A DNA stretch of 64,000 nt, from the NCBI GenBank assembly GCA_039707655.1, contig CM077665.1:141981148-142045147 (forward strand), given 5' to 3'. The position numbers were made by a program, and so were the translations under genes. Below, in pieces: positions 12,096-23,864 of the stretch (position 1 is its first letter; every line of letters starts with the position of its first letter). The DNA comes from Elymus sibiricus (Eukaryota; Streptophyta; Magnoliopsida; Poales; Poaceae). Under the pieces are notes generated by a model. It searched no databases and was not told the origin of the DNA. It saw only the letters and a program-made list of their open reading frames with translations.

Positions 12096-12450
12096 CACTA
12101 GTACAAAACAGGGCATCGGTCCACCCCTGAGAAGCCCATTAGTCCCGGTTCACTCACGAACCGGGACCCATGGGGGCATCGGTCCCGGTTCGTGAGGCCA
12201 GGGCGCCGGCCGGGCCTCGTGGGCCATTGGTCCCGGTTCGTCGGACCCCTTTTGTCCCGGTTCTAGACACGAACCGGGACCAATGCGCCTCGCTCCTGGC
12301 CCACAACCTTTGGTCCCGGTTTGTGGCTGGAACCGGGACTAAAGGTGACCCCTTTTGCCCCGGTTCCAGCCACGAACCGGGACCAATGCGCCTCGCTCCT
12401 GGCCCACAACCATTGGTCCCGGTTTGTGGCTGGAACCGGGACCAATGGTT
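12096..12450 (+). repeat. CACTA-1 left terminal region with subterminal motifs
   Basis: Repeated GGTCCCGGTTCGTG-like motifs in both orientations, several paired as hairpins (for example around 12355-12440). Related elements bind their accessory transposase at such sites; binding here is inferred from the family. Confidence 0.85.
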
Positions 12451-12454
12451 GGCC

Positions 12455-12462
12455 TATATATA
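12455..12462 (+). promoter_or_regulatory. TATA box of the CACTA-1 transposase gene
   Basis: TATATATA directly after the last subterminal hairpin and about 390 bp before the transposase start. A GC-rich stretch typical of a grass 5' leader follows. The promoter therefore lies within the transposon terminus. Confidence 0.6.
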
Positions 12463-12844
12463 GCCCCCGCCCGCGAGCAGAGCAATGCACTGCTCTGTTT
12501 TTTTGCCCGGCCGTGGGAGAGCTTTTGTGGTGGTCTAGCTCACCTCCTAAGCACATGAGGTGTTCGATGAAATGCCCGAGCCACACTTAAGCTTTCTCCT
12601 CTCGAAGCTCCTTGTCCAAGCTCCATTTTCCTCAAGATTTGTCTAGGTTTGGCGGTCCGTCCTGTCCCGTCCCCGTCCTCACCGCCGTCGATCGCCCGCG
12701 CCCATCTCGGCGCCGGCAACACCGTGGTTAGCCTCTTCTTCTTATCTTCTTTCTAAAAGAAAAAAGTTCTTAATTGTGTGTTTTAATTAGATGCTCTAGA
12801 GAGTTATATGTTGTTCAATAATAAGAACTATATAACGCACGCAG

Positions 12845-15800
12845 ATGAACCGGCAATGGATGTAGGGTGACCGACGCACCTCCGAGTATATTAAGGGCCT
12901 GCATAATTTTCTCGAAGCGGCTGAGGCAAACAAGCAGAATGGTTTTATGCATTGTCCATGTACTGTCTGTGAGAATACGAAGGCTTTCTCCAACTCTAAA
13001 ACCCTTCACTTCCACCTGCTTGAGAAGGGTTTTATGCCACACTATAATGTTTGGACCAAGCACGGAGAAAGAGGGGTTATGATGGAAGACAACGAATAAG
13101 AAGAGGATGATGACAACTACCCGCCCCCTGAATACGGTGATGCTGCAATGGGGGAAGCTAAAGATCAAGAGGAACCAGACGATGTGCCCGATGATGATCT
13201 TCGCCGGGTCATTGTTGATGCACAGAGAGAATGCGAAAGTGAAAGGGAGAAGTTGAAGTTCGATCGCATGTTAGAGGATCACAAAAAAGGGTTGTACCCA
13301 AATTGCGAAGATGACAACAGAAAGCTCGGTACCACACTGGAATTGCTGCAATGGAAGGCAGACAATGGTGTATCTGACAAGGGATTTAGTTCGCTGCTGA
13401 AAATAATGAAGAAGAAGCTTCCAAAGGATAACGAATTGCCCGGTAGTACGTACGAAGAAAAGAAGGTTCTATGCCCTCTAGGATTGGAGGTGCAGAAGAT
13501 ACATGCATGCCCTAATGACTGCATCCTCTACCACGGTGAGTACGAGGATTTGAACGCATGCCCGGTATGCGGTGCATTGCGGTATAAGATCAGACAAGAT
13601 GACCCTGGTGATGTTGAGGGCGAGCGCCCCAGGAAGAGGGTTCCTGCCAAGGTGATGTGGTATGCTCCTATAATACCACGGCTGAAACGTCTGTTCAGAA
13701 ACAAAGAGCATGCCAAGTTGATGCGATGGCACAAAGAAGACCGTAAGAAAGACGGGAAGTTGAGAGCACCCGCTGACGGGTCGCAGTGGAGAAAAATCGA
13801 GAGAAGGTGGGGGGACTTTGCAGGTGACGCAAGGAACGTATGGTTTGGTTTAAGTGCAGATGGCATTAATACTTTTGGGGAGCAGAGCAGCAATCATAGC
13901 ACCTGGCCCGTGACTCTATGTATCTATAACCTTCCTCCTTGGTTGTGCATGAAGCGGAAGTTCATTATGATGCCACTGCTCATCCAAGGCCCTAAGCAAT
14001 CCGGCAATGACATTGATGTGTACCTAAGGCCATTAGTTGAAGAACTTTTACAGCTGTGGAATGGAGAAGGTGTACGTGTGTTGGATGAGCACAAACAGGA
14101 GGAATTTGACCTACATGCGTTGCTGTTCGTAACCATCAACGATTGGCCTGCTCTCAGTAACCTTTCAGGACAGACAAACAAGGGATACCACGCATGCACA
14201 CACTGTTTAGATGACACCGACAGTATATATTTGGACAAATGCAGGAAGAATGTGTACCTGGGGCATCGTCGATTTCTTCCAACCAACCATCAATGTCGAA
14301 AGAAAGGAAAGCATTTCAAAGGTGAGGCAGATCACCGGAAGAAGCCCGCCCTCCGTACTGGTGATCACATACTTGATATGGTCAATGATTTACAAGTAAT
14401 CTTTGGAAAGGGTCCTGGCGGACTATCTGTTCCGACTGACGATGCGGGACGCGCACCCATGTGGAAGAAGAAATCTATATTTTGGGACCTACCCTAATGG
14501 AAAGACCTAGAGGTCCGCTCTGCAATCGACGTGATGCACGTGACGAAGAATCTTTGCGTGAACCTGCTAGGCTTCTTGGGAGTGTATGGGAAGACAAAAG
14601 ATACACCGGAGGCACGGGAGGAACAGCAACGTGTGCATGAAAAAGACGACATGCATCCAAAGCAGTATGAAGGTCCTGCCAGCTACGCTCTTACCAAAGA
14701 AGAGAAGGAAATCTTCTTTGAATGCCTGCTCAGTATGAAGGTCCCGTCTGGCTTCTCGTCGAATATAAAGGGAATAATAAATATGGCAGAGAAAAAGTTC
14801 CAGAACCTAAAGTCTCATGACTGCCACGTGATTATGACGCAACTGCTTCCGGTTGCATTGAGGGGGCTTCTACCGGAAAACGTTCGATTAGCCATTGTGA
14901 AGCTATGTGCATTCCTCAATGCAATCTCTCAGAAGGTGATCGATCCAGAAATCCTGTCAAGGTTAAGGAGTGATTTGGTGCAATGTCTTGTTAGTTTCGA
15001 GCTGGTGTTCCCACCATCTTTCTTCAATATCATGACGCACGTCCTAGTTCATCTAGTCGACGAGATTGTCGTTCTGGGCCCTGTATTTCTACACAATATG
15101 TTCCCCTTTGAGAGGTTCATGGGAGTCTTAAAGAAATATGTTCGTAACCGCGCTAGGCCAGAAGCAAGCATCTCCATGGGCCATCAAACAGAGGATGTCA
15201 TTGGGTTTTGTGTTGACTTCATTCCTGACCTTAAGAAGATTGGTCTCCCTCAATCGCCGTATGGGGGGAGACTGACTGGAAAAGGCGCGCTAGGAGTGGA
15301 CTCAATAATATGTAGGGACGGGCATTCTTGGTCTCAAACACACTACACAGTTCTACAGAATTCTACCTTGGTGACCCCGTATGTCGATGAACACAAGAAT
15401 ATTCTGCGCTCCAAACACCCGGAGCAGTGTGACGACTGGATTACATATGAACACATCAGGACTTTCGGCAGTTGGTTGCAAACACGTCTCATGGGTGACA
15501 ACACTGTTTCTGATGAGCTGTACTCGTTGGCCAGGGGACCATCTTCGACTGTATTGCCTTACAAAGGGTACGAGATAAATGGGAATACATTTTACACGAT
15601 CGCCCAAGATCAAAAGAGCACCAACCAAAACAGCGGTGTCCGCTTTGATGCAGCAACCAAGAGGGGAAAGGACACATATTATGGTTACATAGTGGACATA
15701 TGGGAACTTGACTATGGACATGATTTCAAGGTCCCTTTGTTTCAGTGCAAATGGGTCAATCTGTCAGGAGGCAGGGTATAGGTAGACCCACAGTACGGAA

Positions 15801-16144
15801 TGACAACAGTGGATCTCAACAATCTTGGGTACACAGACGAACCATTCGTCCTAGCCAATGATGTGGCACAGGTTTTCTATGTGAAGGACATGTCTACCAA
15901 ACCGAGAAAAAGAAAAGATAAGGAAGCGAATACATCATACGATGAGCCAAAGCGCCACATAGTTCTTTCAGGAAAAAGAGACATCGTGGGATTGGAGGGC
16001 AAGACAGACATGTCTGAAGATTATGAAAAGTTTCATGAAATTCCTCCCTTCAAAGTCAAGGCTGACCCAAGCACCCTGTTAAACGATGAAGATTATCCAT
16101 GGTTACGGCGCAATAAGCAAAGGACACAAGCAAAGAAAAAGTGA
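12845..16144 (+). pseudogene. TNP2-type CACTA transposase, four in-frame stops
   Basis: Encodes the enzyme that cuts and moves CACTA elements. All parts lie in one frame. In order: an N-terminal transposase-associated domain with Cys/His pairs (12867-13080), an acidic stretch, the Transposase_21/tnp2 core (about 13480-14500) including LSADGINTF and paired cysteines, a DUF4218-like region (about 14790-15290) and a DUF4216-like region (about 15660-15900), then a basic tail. Stops fall at 12863 (TAG), 13097 (TAA), 14495 (TAA) and 15779 (TAG). Each can be explained by one substitution, and I see no frameshift. No introns are needed. The start at 12845 is the first ATG in frame. The gene is probably inactive, recently so given the intact frame. 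Confidence 0.9.
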
Positions 16145-17640
16145 AGACTTTCTCTCCACAACTATATCATTGCAGTTACATGTGAAGAAATTAAATGCCT
16201 TTTGTAACAGATGAGTTTTCGTCCGAAACCCTGATACTTCGAAAGAGATTGTCCGTTTTGTACACGAAGTGCATCCAGTTTTTGCCGTAACCCTCTCAAC
16301 TTTTTAGCACATGCTATGTGGGTGAAATGATGATACCATGCCAACTTTCAACCTGTTCAGAGTTCATTTGTAGTGCTTTTCAATTTCAGGGTCATTTAGC
16401 TTAAAAAAATCAGTAAATGCATGAAAAATAGGAAATGAAGTCAGAAAGGGTTGAAAATTGATGATGTGGCTTTGAATGGTGCATTTTGAACACACAAAAA
16501 GTCTGGAGTTCAAATAAGTTCAAAAAAATGAAATCCCTTTGTAACAGATGAGTTTTCGTCCGAACCCTGATACTTCGAAAGAGATTGTCCATTTTGTACA
16601 TGAAGTGCATCCAGTTTTTGCCGTAACCCTCTCAACTATTTAGAACATGCTATGTGGGTGTAATGATGATACCATGCCAACTTTCAACCTTTTCAGAGTT
16701 CATTTGAAGTGCTTTTCAATTTCAGGGTCATTTAGCTCAAAGAATGAACTAATAGCAAAAAGAATGAACTAGAAAACCTTTATGAAACTCTAATAGAAAA
16801 AATAATGAACTAAAAATAATTAATTAAAAAATTCTGTTATGATCAACTAAAATAAAACTATAATATTCATCAATAGCAAAAAGAATCAACTAAAAAGCTT
16901 TTATAAAACTCTAATAGCAAAAGGAATCTACTAAAAATATTTTATAAACCTCTAGTATTTATGAAACTAAAATTATATAAAATTTATGCAACTAAAGTTA
17001 TCAAAGTATTTTTTGTTCAAAACATTAATAGCAAAAAGAATTTTCATAAAGAATTTTTTTAGAAACTTTAATAGCAAACTAAAATAACAAAATCTGTTTT
17101 TGGTTAAAACAGACATTTAAAATTACCTAAAAATTACCAAATTGAATATAATGATAAAACACAGTAATATTAAATAGCAGGAAAAAGAATCACTCAAAAA
17201 TCTATTTTTATAGTAAAGTTATTCACAAACTAGTGATTCACACCAATTTAAAAGAATTCAAATTTAAACTATTCAAATTTGGAAACTAATGGCACTAATA
17301 GAAAGTTTATAATTTTTGTGACCTAAAAGCAAAAAGAATCACTGAAAAACTGTAAGTAGAAACAAAAGAAAATAAATAAAGCAAAAAAGAAAACAAAAAA
17401 AGTAGAAAAAAATTAAAAAAAATGCCGCCTAGTGGGCCACCACGGCCTGAATACGACTAGAAACCCAACCATCTAGTTGGGCGAGGATTCAGGCCCGCAG
17501 AAGGCCCAGAAGGTCCACAGGCAGAGGTGTGTGCGATTAGGCCCGTAAGCCTGCAGTTGAGAGGAGCTCGAGAGGGCTGGCGCAGCAGCGCTTATAAACC
17601 ACTCTCGAGCCCTCTCAGCTAGCGAGGTGGGACTAAACTT
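16145..17640. other. AT-rich spacer between the two CACTA-1 genes
   Basis: No gene seen. It contains a diverged direct duplication (listed separately) and, at about 16740-17400, many copies of an A-rich motif like AATAGCAAAAAGAATCAACT. A GC-rich strip at 17430-17640 leads into the second promoter-like array. Confidence 0.7.
16197..16741 (+). repeat. Direct duplication, about 205 bp, period about 340 bp
   Basis: The block at about 16197-16402 (starting near TTTTGTAACAGATGAG) recurs at about 16537-16741 with scattered substitutions. It is noncoding and just downstream of the transposase stop, so it may be a duplicated 3' UTR segment. Confidence 0.85.
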
Positions 17641-17930
17641 TTGGCCCCGGGCAGCACCACCCTTTAGTCCCGGTTGGTGGCACTAACCGGGACCAATACC
17701 AACCTTTGGTCCCGGTTGGTGCCACCAACCGGGACCAATGCCACCCTTTAGTCCCGGTTGGTGCCACCAACCGGGACCAAAGGTCTCTGCTTCCCGCCCT
17801 TTGGGCTGACGAAAAGAGACCTTTGGTCCCGGTTGGTGGCACCAACCGGGACTAAAGGTGGGCATTGGTCCCGGTTGGTGGCACCAACCGGGACCAAAGG
17901 TCTCCCTATATAAGCGGGAGTTGGGAAAAT
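17640..17930 (+). promoter_or_regulatory. Internal array of CACTA motifs with TATA box for gene 2
   Basis: At least five GGTCCCGGTTGGTG/CACCAACCGGGACC motifs, mostly as perfect or near-perfect hairpins, in the middle of the element and not at its ends. TATATAAG follows at 17907-17914, then a GC-rich leader. This copies the layout at 12096-12470. It is either a second promoter for the downstream gene or a relic of a nested CACTA end. Confidence 0.65.
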
Positions 17931-17935
17931 TTGCC

Positions 17936-19167
17936 AGTTTCCCCCGACGACGCCGAGCACATCGACGCCGCCAGGCTGCCCGAGCTCGCCGTCGACGCCC
18001 TCGCCGCCCTCTGCCCCGTCGACGCCATCAGGCTGCTCCTCGTCGTCATCGCCGCCGAGCCCCCGCTGCCCCGACGCCCTCGACGCCCTCTGCCCCGACG
18101 ACGGCGCCGCTCCCGGCCCGCGCCCCTGCTGCCCTGACGCCGCCCGCCGTGCCCCCTGCCCCTGCCCCGACGCCGCCCCCAGTGAGCCCCCCCCCTTCCC
18201 CCGCGCCGCCGCCACTGCTCCGCTTGCCGCACCGTGCCCCTGCTCTGCTTGCCGCGCCGCCGCCGCCACCGCCGCCCCGGCTGGATCTGCCTTTTTTTTG
18301 TATGTATATGCAGTATGTATGTATGTATGTATGGATGATGTAAGTATGTATGTATATGCAGTATGTATGTATGGATGGATGATCCATAGAAAGTTTTTAT
18401 ATATGCATTGATACAATTTTATTTTTGTTCATAGATTTTTTTTTGTTCATAGATGTATGTTTTTTTTTGTTTATAGAAAGTTTTTATATATGAGCAATGA
18501 TGATCCATAGAAAGTTTTTATATATGCATTGATATATGAGAAATGATGATCCATAGAAAGTTTTTATATATGCATTGATACAATTTTATTTTTGTTCATA
18601 GAATTTTTTTTGTTCATAGATGTATGCTTTTTTTATAGAAAGTTTTTGTCATGAGGGGGGACGTCGGACATGCATGAGAGAGAGGCGGTCCGCTCGTCGG
18701 ACATGTCATGTGGATTTTTTTTGTTCATATAGAAAACTCCGGTAACTTCGACATGAGGGGGGGAGACGTCGATCAACCCCCTCCCGCCCCTACCCGTAAA
18801 AGTTAAAATGTTCATATATTCAAAATGAGTTAAAATGAGTTAAAAGTTACTTACTCCCGGTCCGCTCGCCCGACCAACTCTCGAGGCCACCTGTACCCCC
18901 TCCCCGATAACTTCGACATGAGGGGGGACGTCGGACATGAGGGGTGAGCGTCGTTGTCGTCTACCCCTCCCCGATAACTTCGACATGAGGAGGGACGTCG
19001 GACATGACATGAGGGGTGAGCGTCGTTGTCGTCTACCCCCTCCGGTAACATAGATAACTCCGGTAACATAGATTTATCAAGAATACCCCCATTATGGATG
19101 TGCACAAGTTGATCCAATTTTTTTTTGATCTCATCTATATATATATTCTTCTATATTTGCAGAAACT
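17936..19167 (+). other. Probable 5' leader and intron region of CACTA-1 gene 2
   Basis: A GC-rich leader (17936-18290) of GCC/GAC repeats gives long frames on both strands without protein character. It is followed by TATG microsatellites (about 18300-18370), repeated TAGAAAGTTTTTATATAT blocks (18370-18650), and a 68-bp tandem repeat of two copies at about 18893-19032. I see no coding exon here, but an unrecognised upstream exon cannot be excluded. Confidence 0.5.
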
Positions 19168-22100
19168 ATGGATCAAAGAGACTTGGAACAAGAACAGTTG
19201 TTGGGGGAGATAATCCTCGCCGGAGGTGATGCTGTCTTGTCGTTTCTCAATGACACCGATGGAACAATGGAGGAGGAAGGACATGATCATGATGGCTCCG
19301 GTGACATGATAATGATGGCTCCGGAGGTGCTGACTAGCTAATTGATGCATTAATTGTTTTGGTATGTACATATATTAACTCTTCTTTCTTCTTTTATAGC
19401 CCTCCGGATCGAGCCAAACTTCGGTAACGAGACGAGGCCCGAAGAAGAGGTTGCGCAAGGATGAAAGGTTCACGATCACAGCACTCTCGGACGATGGCCT
19501 ACCGATTGAACCCAAGCGGACCAAGGACGCATTTTCTGCTCAGTGCGGAGCTATTGTTAGGGACAACATCCCGATCAGCATCAAGCAATGGAATAAGCCT
19601 AAGGACGACGCCCCTGAAGGTGATTATGTCACCGATAGACAGAAAGATGATCTTTGGACCTTGCTGAAGGCAAATTTCACCCTACCGCCAGAGGAGGATC
19701 CGAATAAGCCCGTTATAGAGCCACTGGTCAAGGCGTGTGCTCTTAAGAAGATGGCAGATCTATTCAGGAGGTGGAAGAAGGAGTTGAAATCAAAGTTTGT
19801 CAACAAAGGTGAGACTCCAGAATTCATCGGCCGATTTGAGAAGATAAGAGATCACTGGCCCGCATTTGTGGCCTACAAGACATCAGACAAGAGTAAGAAA
19901 ATGTCAGAGACAAACAAGAACAATGCTGCAAAGAAGCAGTATCACCATCACACGGGGTCAGGTGGCTACCTCAAAGCCCGGCCGTTGTGGGACAAAGCTG
20001 AGAATGACCTGATTGCTAAAGGGGTCGAACCAGAGACATTGAACTGGCCAGACCGTTCAAGGACTTGGTTCTTCGGGGTTCGGGGAACTTTGGACCCTGA
20101 AACAGGGAAGTGCCATTGGACGGAAGAGCAACTTGCAATACCCGTCACGAAGCTTCAGAAGTATATCACCGCAGCGCAGGAAGGGACGTTCATTCCCGAC
20201 AGAGAGAAGGACGAGCTGACTGAGGCCCTAGGGAACGCTGACCACCCTGGACGAACACGAGGCACACCAGGCTCCATTCCGTGGAAGTTTGGGTTTCCCG
20301 ACGCAGGCGGTTATAGAAGCCGGGAGAGAAAGAAGAAAGCGGAGCTGAGCGACATGCAGAAGATGAGTGCAAGACTACAAAAGGTAGAGGAAGCTGAGAG
20401 CCAGCGAGCTGCCGGCCAACTATCTCAGCGGCACGAAGCTACCCCAGAAGCTACCCCGCCATCTCAGCGGAGAAGCAGCGTGGCTTCCACGGAGCCCGTT
20501 CAGACTGACTTCACGGAGCCTATCTACCCCGTGGATACTATCACGGAGGCTCAAAATTGCGAGCTTATGACGAAATGCCATAACCTCACTTTCAAGGCGG
20601 CTCTCGGCTCTGTTGCACCTCCTCAACCCAACGGAACTTTTCACTGCCTTCCGATTCCACATGGCTATGCTGTTGTGATGGTGGATGAAGTAATGGAGGG
20701 ATTTGAGGAGCTCGAGCTTTACCACTCTACAAGTGAAGGGGAGAATCAGCTGGTTCGTGCTCTGAGGAGTACATGTCTATGGCAGAAGGAGTACATCAAG
20801 CTTCCAAACTGGACGCCTCCGCCTCCTCCTCCTCCTCCGGCGAGTCAGGGCACTCCGCCTCCTCCTCCTCCTCCTCCTCCGGCGAGTGATCAGGGCACTC
20901 CGCCTCCTTCTCCGGCTCCTCCGACGCGTGAGGGCACTCCGCCTCCTCCTTCGCCTACTCCGGCGCGTCAGAGCACTCCGCCTCCTTCTCCGCCTCGTCA
21001 GCAACGACGGAAGAGAGACGCCGCCGCTCTGGCGGCTAGCAGTACAAGCAGAGGCGGTTGGCAATTCAGATACGGTCCATCTCTCAAGCCTATGGAAAAG
21101 TTACCATATGAGAGGACCGAGCAGGAAAATGAGGACATATGTCGTGCCCAAGTGAGGGACCATTTTGCAAAGAAAACTCCACCTCCGAAGGAGAAGCTAG
21201 ATCCGGTGAAAGTGAAGCGCACTATCGATGCCCTGAAGCGACCACCACCGCCTCCGCCGGATTCCAACTATGTCCGCATTCTTAAAAATACATATGAACA
21301 AGCGCGACGGTCGGGAAGTACTTCCAGTGATGCAAGGTTAGCAGAACGAAGAAGTGGGAAAACAATTCCCCAGCTCAGCGAACAGGAGAAGAAATCGTGC
21401 CCCCCGCTCAAGGTGTCTAGCGATATCGTCGCTAATCATCCGGGGATGGTGCCTGGTACCAATCCTGGTGATTACTTGGGGGATGATGTAATTTTTCAAA
21501 CGGCTGAGGTAACAAAAGAAGAATATAAATACATGCACGGGAAGCCTCTTGTCAAACCTGATCATCCTCCTCTAACAACGATGATGTACAAATTGCATGA
21601 GTGGTACATGAAAACCTGCAGGGAGTCTGGGAGAGACACTATGTATATGGTAGTGAAACCAGAGCACGAATTCATTGGACTTCCTGTGATGCCTATTGAA
21701 TTTGTGGAGTTATTTCAGTTATACAATCAACTGGCCCTCGACAAACAACTCATGACTTCCTACTGTCTGTAATTATTACTTCTATAGTTAAGTCTCTAGC
21801 TCAGCTCGTTCATTGCATGTATATATAATTATCCTCACTAAATTATGCAGATTGAAGATCTTTGAATGCAAAAAAGTAGGAATCTTCGACGTTGGGTTCA
21901 TTAGCCCAGATGCCGTAAATGAATGGACGGTACAAAACTCAATCAAAGAGACCGAGGAGAACTTGCTACTGTCGTTCCTTATACATCAAAACAAAAGGGA
22001 AATACTCTTTCCTTACAACTTCAAGTGAGTATTCCTGTCTTCTCTGTATACTCAGTTTCGCTTACTCGAGGTTAAGTAATGTAATTGATGAGTTATATAT

Positions 22101-22806
22101 GCGTGCGCAGTTTCCACTTTATTCTGCTATCCATTAAGCTTGATGGGGCATTAGTAACTGTCTTAGACTCGAGACGTAAAGATCCCGAGAATTATGCGGA
22201 CATGACTGCAATGCTCAAGAAGTAAGTTCAGTCAATACCGGGACCATATCGGCATGCAACTTTCGTTAATTTCCTGATATCAAGTAATCATTTTCTTTGC
22301 CTGGCAGGGTTTGGAAGAAGTTCACCCGAAAGGTTCCCGGTCTAAACAAAGAGTTGCGATTTACGCACCCCAAAGTAAGTAGTACTAGCTAGTTCCGCGC
22401 ATCTCTAATTGATTCAAATTTTCATCAATATATCATTACCATGCTTGCTTATCAGTTTGATTGAACTCTATTCTCGTAAAGTGCTTGTACCAGAAAGAAG
22501 GGACTGTTTTATGTGCATACTACGTATGCGAGTTCATTCGCCACTCGACCTCTGAGCGGGGCTTCTCTGACAAACAATTTGAAGTACGTAAATAATATTC
22601 ACAATTTTATTTTATATATTACCATCAATTGTGTTGAGTTTTATTCATATATATGCATGTATTGACCCCCTTCTTTAAATTAGATCTGGCAGATGCGGGA
22701 TGAACTCCTACCACATGATCGCATACGAGCAATTCAAGAGGAATTGGCGGGATTCTTTCTTGACCACGTCATACCTAAAGACGGGGAATACCATGCGGAT
22801 TTGTGA
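19168..22806 (+). CDS. CACTA-1 gene 2: Transposase_24-like protein with Ulp1-like protease, 7 exons
   Basis: Predicted exons: 19168-19326, 19400-21768, 21851-22024, 22111-22221, 22308-22374, 22482-22583, 22684-22806, all with GT-AG introns, joining to an open 1034-codon frame. Exon 2 holds a basic RRGPKKR stretch, a plant Ptta/En/Spm transposase-like (Transposase_24) region (about 19600-20350), a helical segment and a long proline-rich repeat (20810-21000). Exons 3-7 form a Ulp1/C48 cysteine protease-like domain. Candidate catalytic residues are His at 22115-22117, Asp at 22166-22168 and Cys at 22512-22514; the usual CG after the catalytic site is CA. It probably binds element ends, and the protease may act on SUMO or similar. 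Intact, unlike the adjacent transposase. Confidence 0.85.
20810..21000 (+). repeat. Proline-rich coding repeat in gene 2
   Basis: Repeated CCTCCTCCTCC runs separated by GGCACTCCG units encode polyproline blocks each ending in Gly/Ser-Thr-Pro. The unit is about 50-60 bp and occurs four to five times. It looks like a flexible linker between the DNA-binding-type and protease regions. Minus-strand frames here are shadows. Confidence 0.8.
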
Positions 22807-23471
22807 TTGGATCTTAGGTAGATGATGTTAGGGATTGTAAAAGATGTTATATTGTATATATGTAGTACCGTCGGATAGATATACGAAAACTTGTTGTTCG
22901 ACCAAGCACGGAGAAAGAGATGTCACTTCTCTCTATATATGTTCAGCATGACGATCTTGTGTAATTAATGGTTTCCTTCATTTTCTTATTAGCTAGCATC
23001 GAGTTATCTCTATATGTATAGTAGCTACCGTCGACCGAGCACGGAGAAAGAGAGGGCACTTCTCCCTATTAGCTAGCTAACACAATATGAAAACCCCTAA
23101 ATTAACTCTCCAAACCCCCCCCCCCAACCCCCCCCCCCTTCAAAAAAAACCCCAGCTGCTGCCAGATGCTCACGCGTGGATGACCTTTGGTCCCGGTTGG
23201 TGTGACCAACCGGGACAAAAGGTTCTCCTGCCTGGGCTCCCCGCAGCGGCCACGTGGATGCCTTTTGGTCCCGGTTGGTGTTACCAACCGGGACTAAAGG
23301 TCCTCCTGCCTGGGCTTCCCGCAGCGGCCACGTGGAGCCCCTTTGGTCCCGGTTCGTAAGCGAACCGGGATTAAAGGTTTTGGGCTTTAGTCCCGACCCT
23401 TTAGTCCCGGTTCCAGAACCGGGACTAAAGGCCCTCTGGAACCGGGACTAAAGGCCCTTTTTCTACTAGTG
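22807..23471 (+). repeat. CACTA-1 right terminal region
   Basis: Noncoding after the gene 2 stop. It includes a twice-repeated motif ending CACGGAGAAAGAGA (22903-23060), a poly-C run (23107-23140), and from 23180 inverted GGTCCCGGTT motifs up to the terminus at 23471. Confidence 0.85.
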
Positions 23472-23864
23472 TCATAACCATGGAAAGGATCAGATTCAAC
23501 CAAAGTAATTAACTCAGGATCGACAGAGAATTCATAATCCTTATCAGTAACAAAGATAGGCGAAGTAGCAAATTTAGGATCATATTGCATTCTAGCATTC
23601 AAAGATTTTTCCTTCCACTTGCATAGTAATTTCTTAAGATCATCTCTATCCTTACAAGCAAGAAAGTCCCTAGCTACCTCTCCCTCCATAACATAACCCT
23701 CAGGTATATCAGGCAATTCATATCTAGGAGAGCTAGGTCTAGCAGGTGTCTCATAGTGTTCAGTTTCAATAATTTCATTAGTTTCAGAAGTATCATCAGT
23801 TTCAGCATTAACTCTAGCAATTTGTTCATCAACAAATTCACCCAGTGGCACAGTATTATCAAGC
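23472..23864 (-). pseudogene. E1 gag segment between the two CACTA insertions
   Basis: About 130 codons of gag in the minus frame. It matches E3 residues from the LGEFLDEQIARV region to PFHGYE, and each side ends at a CACTA target duplication (TCA and AGC). No stop lies inside, so this part was intact when the transposons landed. It precedes the capsid-type domain. Confidence 0.9.

Larger units (their letters stand above)
7117..12367. repeat. Tandem duplication, second copy
   Basis: Matches 1-5250. The complete repeat unit is 5251-12367 (7117 bp). At 12367 this copy continues into the rest of CACTA-1, so it holds the original flank, while 5250/5251 is the novel junction. Confidence 0.95.
12096..23471 (+). 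mobile_element. CACTA-1: 11.4-kb CACTA (En/Spm) DNA transposon
   Basis: The ends are CACTAGTACAAAA at 12096 and the inverted CACTAGTAGAAAA finishing at 23471. The flanking trinucleotide TCA is duplicated at 12093-12095 and 23472-23474. Removing the element rejoins the gag frame of E1 exactly, as E3 shows. Both ends carry many inverted GGTCCCGGTT/AACCGGGACC motifs, typical of CACTA subterminal binding sites. It contains a TNP2-type transposase pseudogene and a second gene with a Ulp1-like C-terminus. The terminal 13-bp inverted repeats differ at one position. Confidence 0.97.

Noticed and set aside
17906..18343. GC-rich Ala/Pro/Arg frames on both strands
   Set aside because: They come from GCC/GAC repeats of a 5' leader; all six phases are open and none shows a domain.
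20777..21064. Minus-strand Arg-rich ORF opposite gene 2
   Set aside because: It is a shadow of the proline-rich coding repeat.
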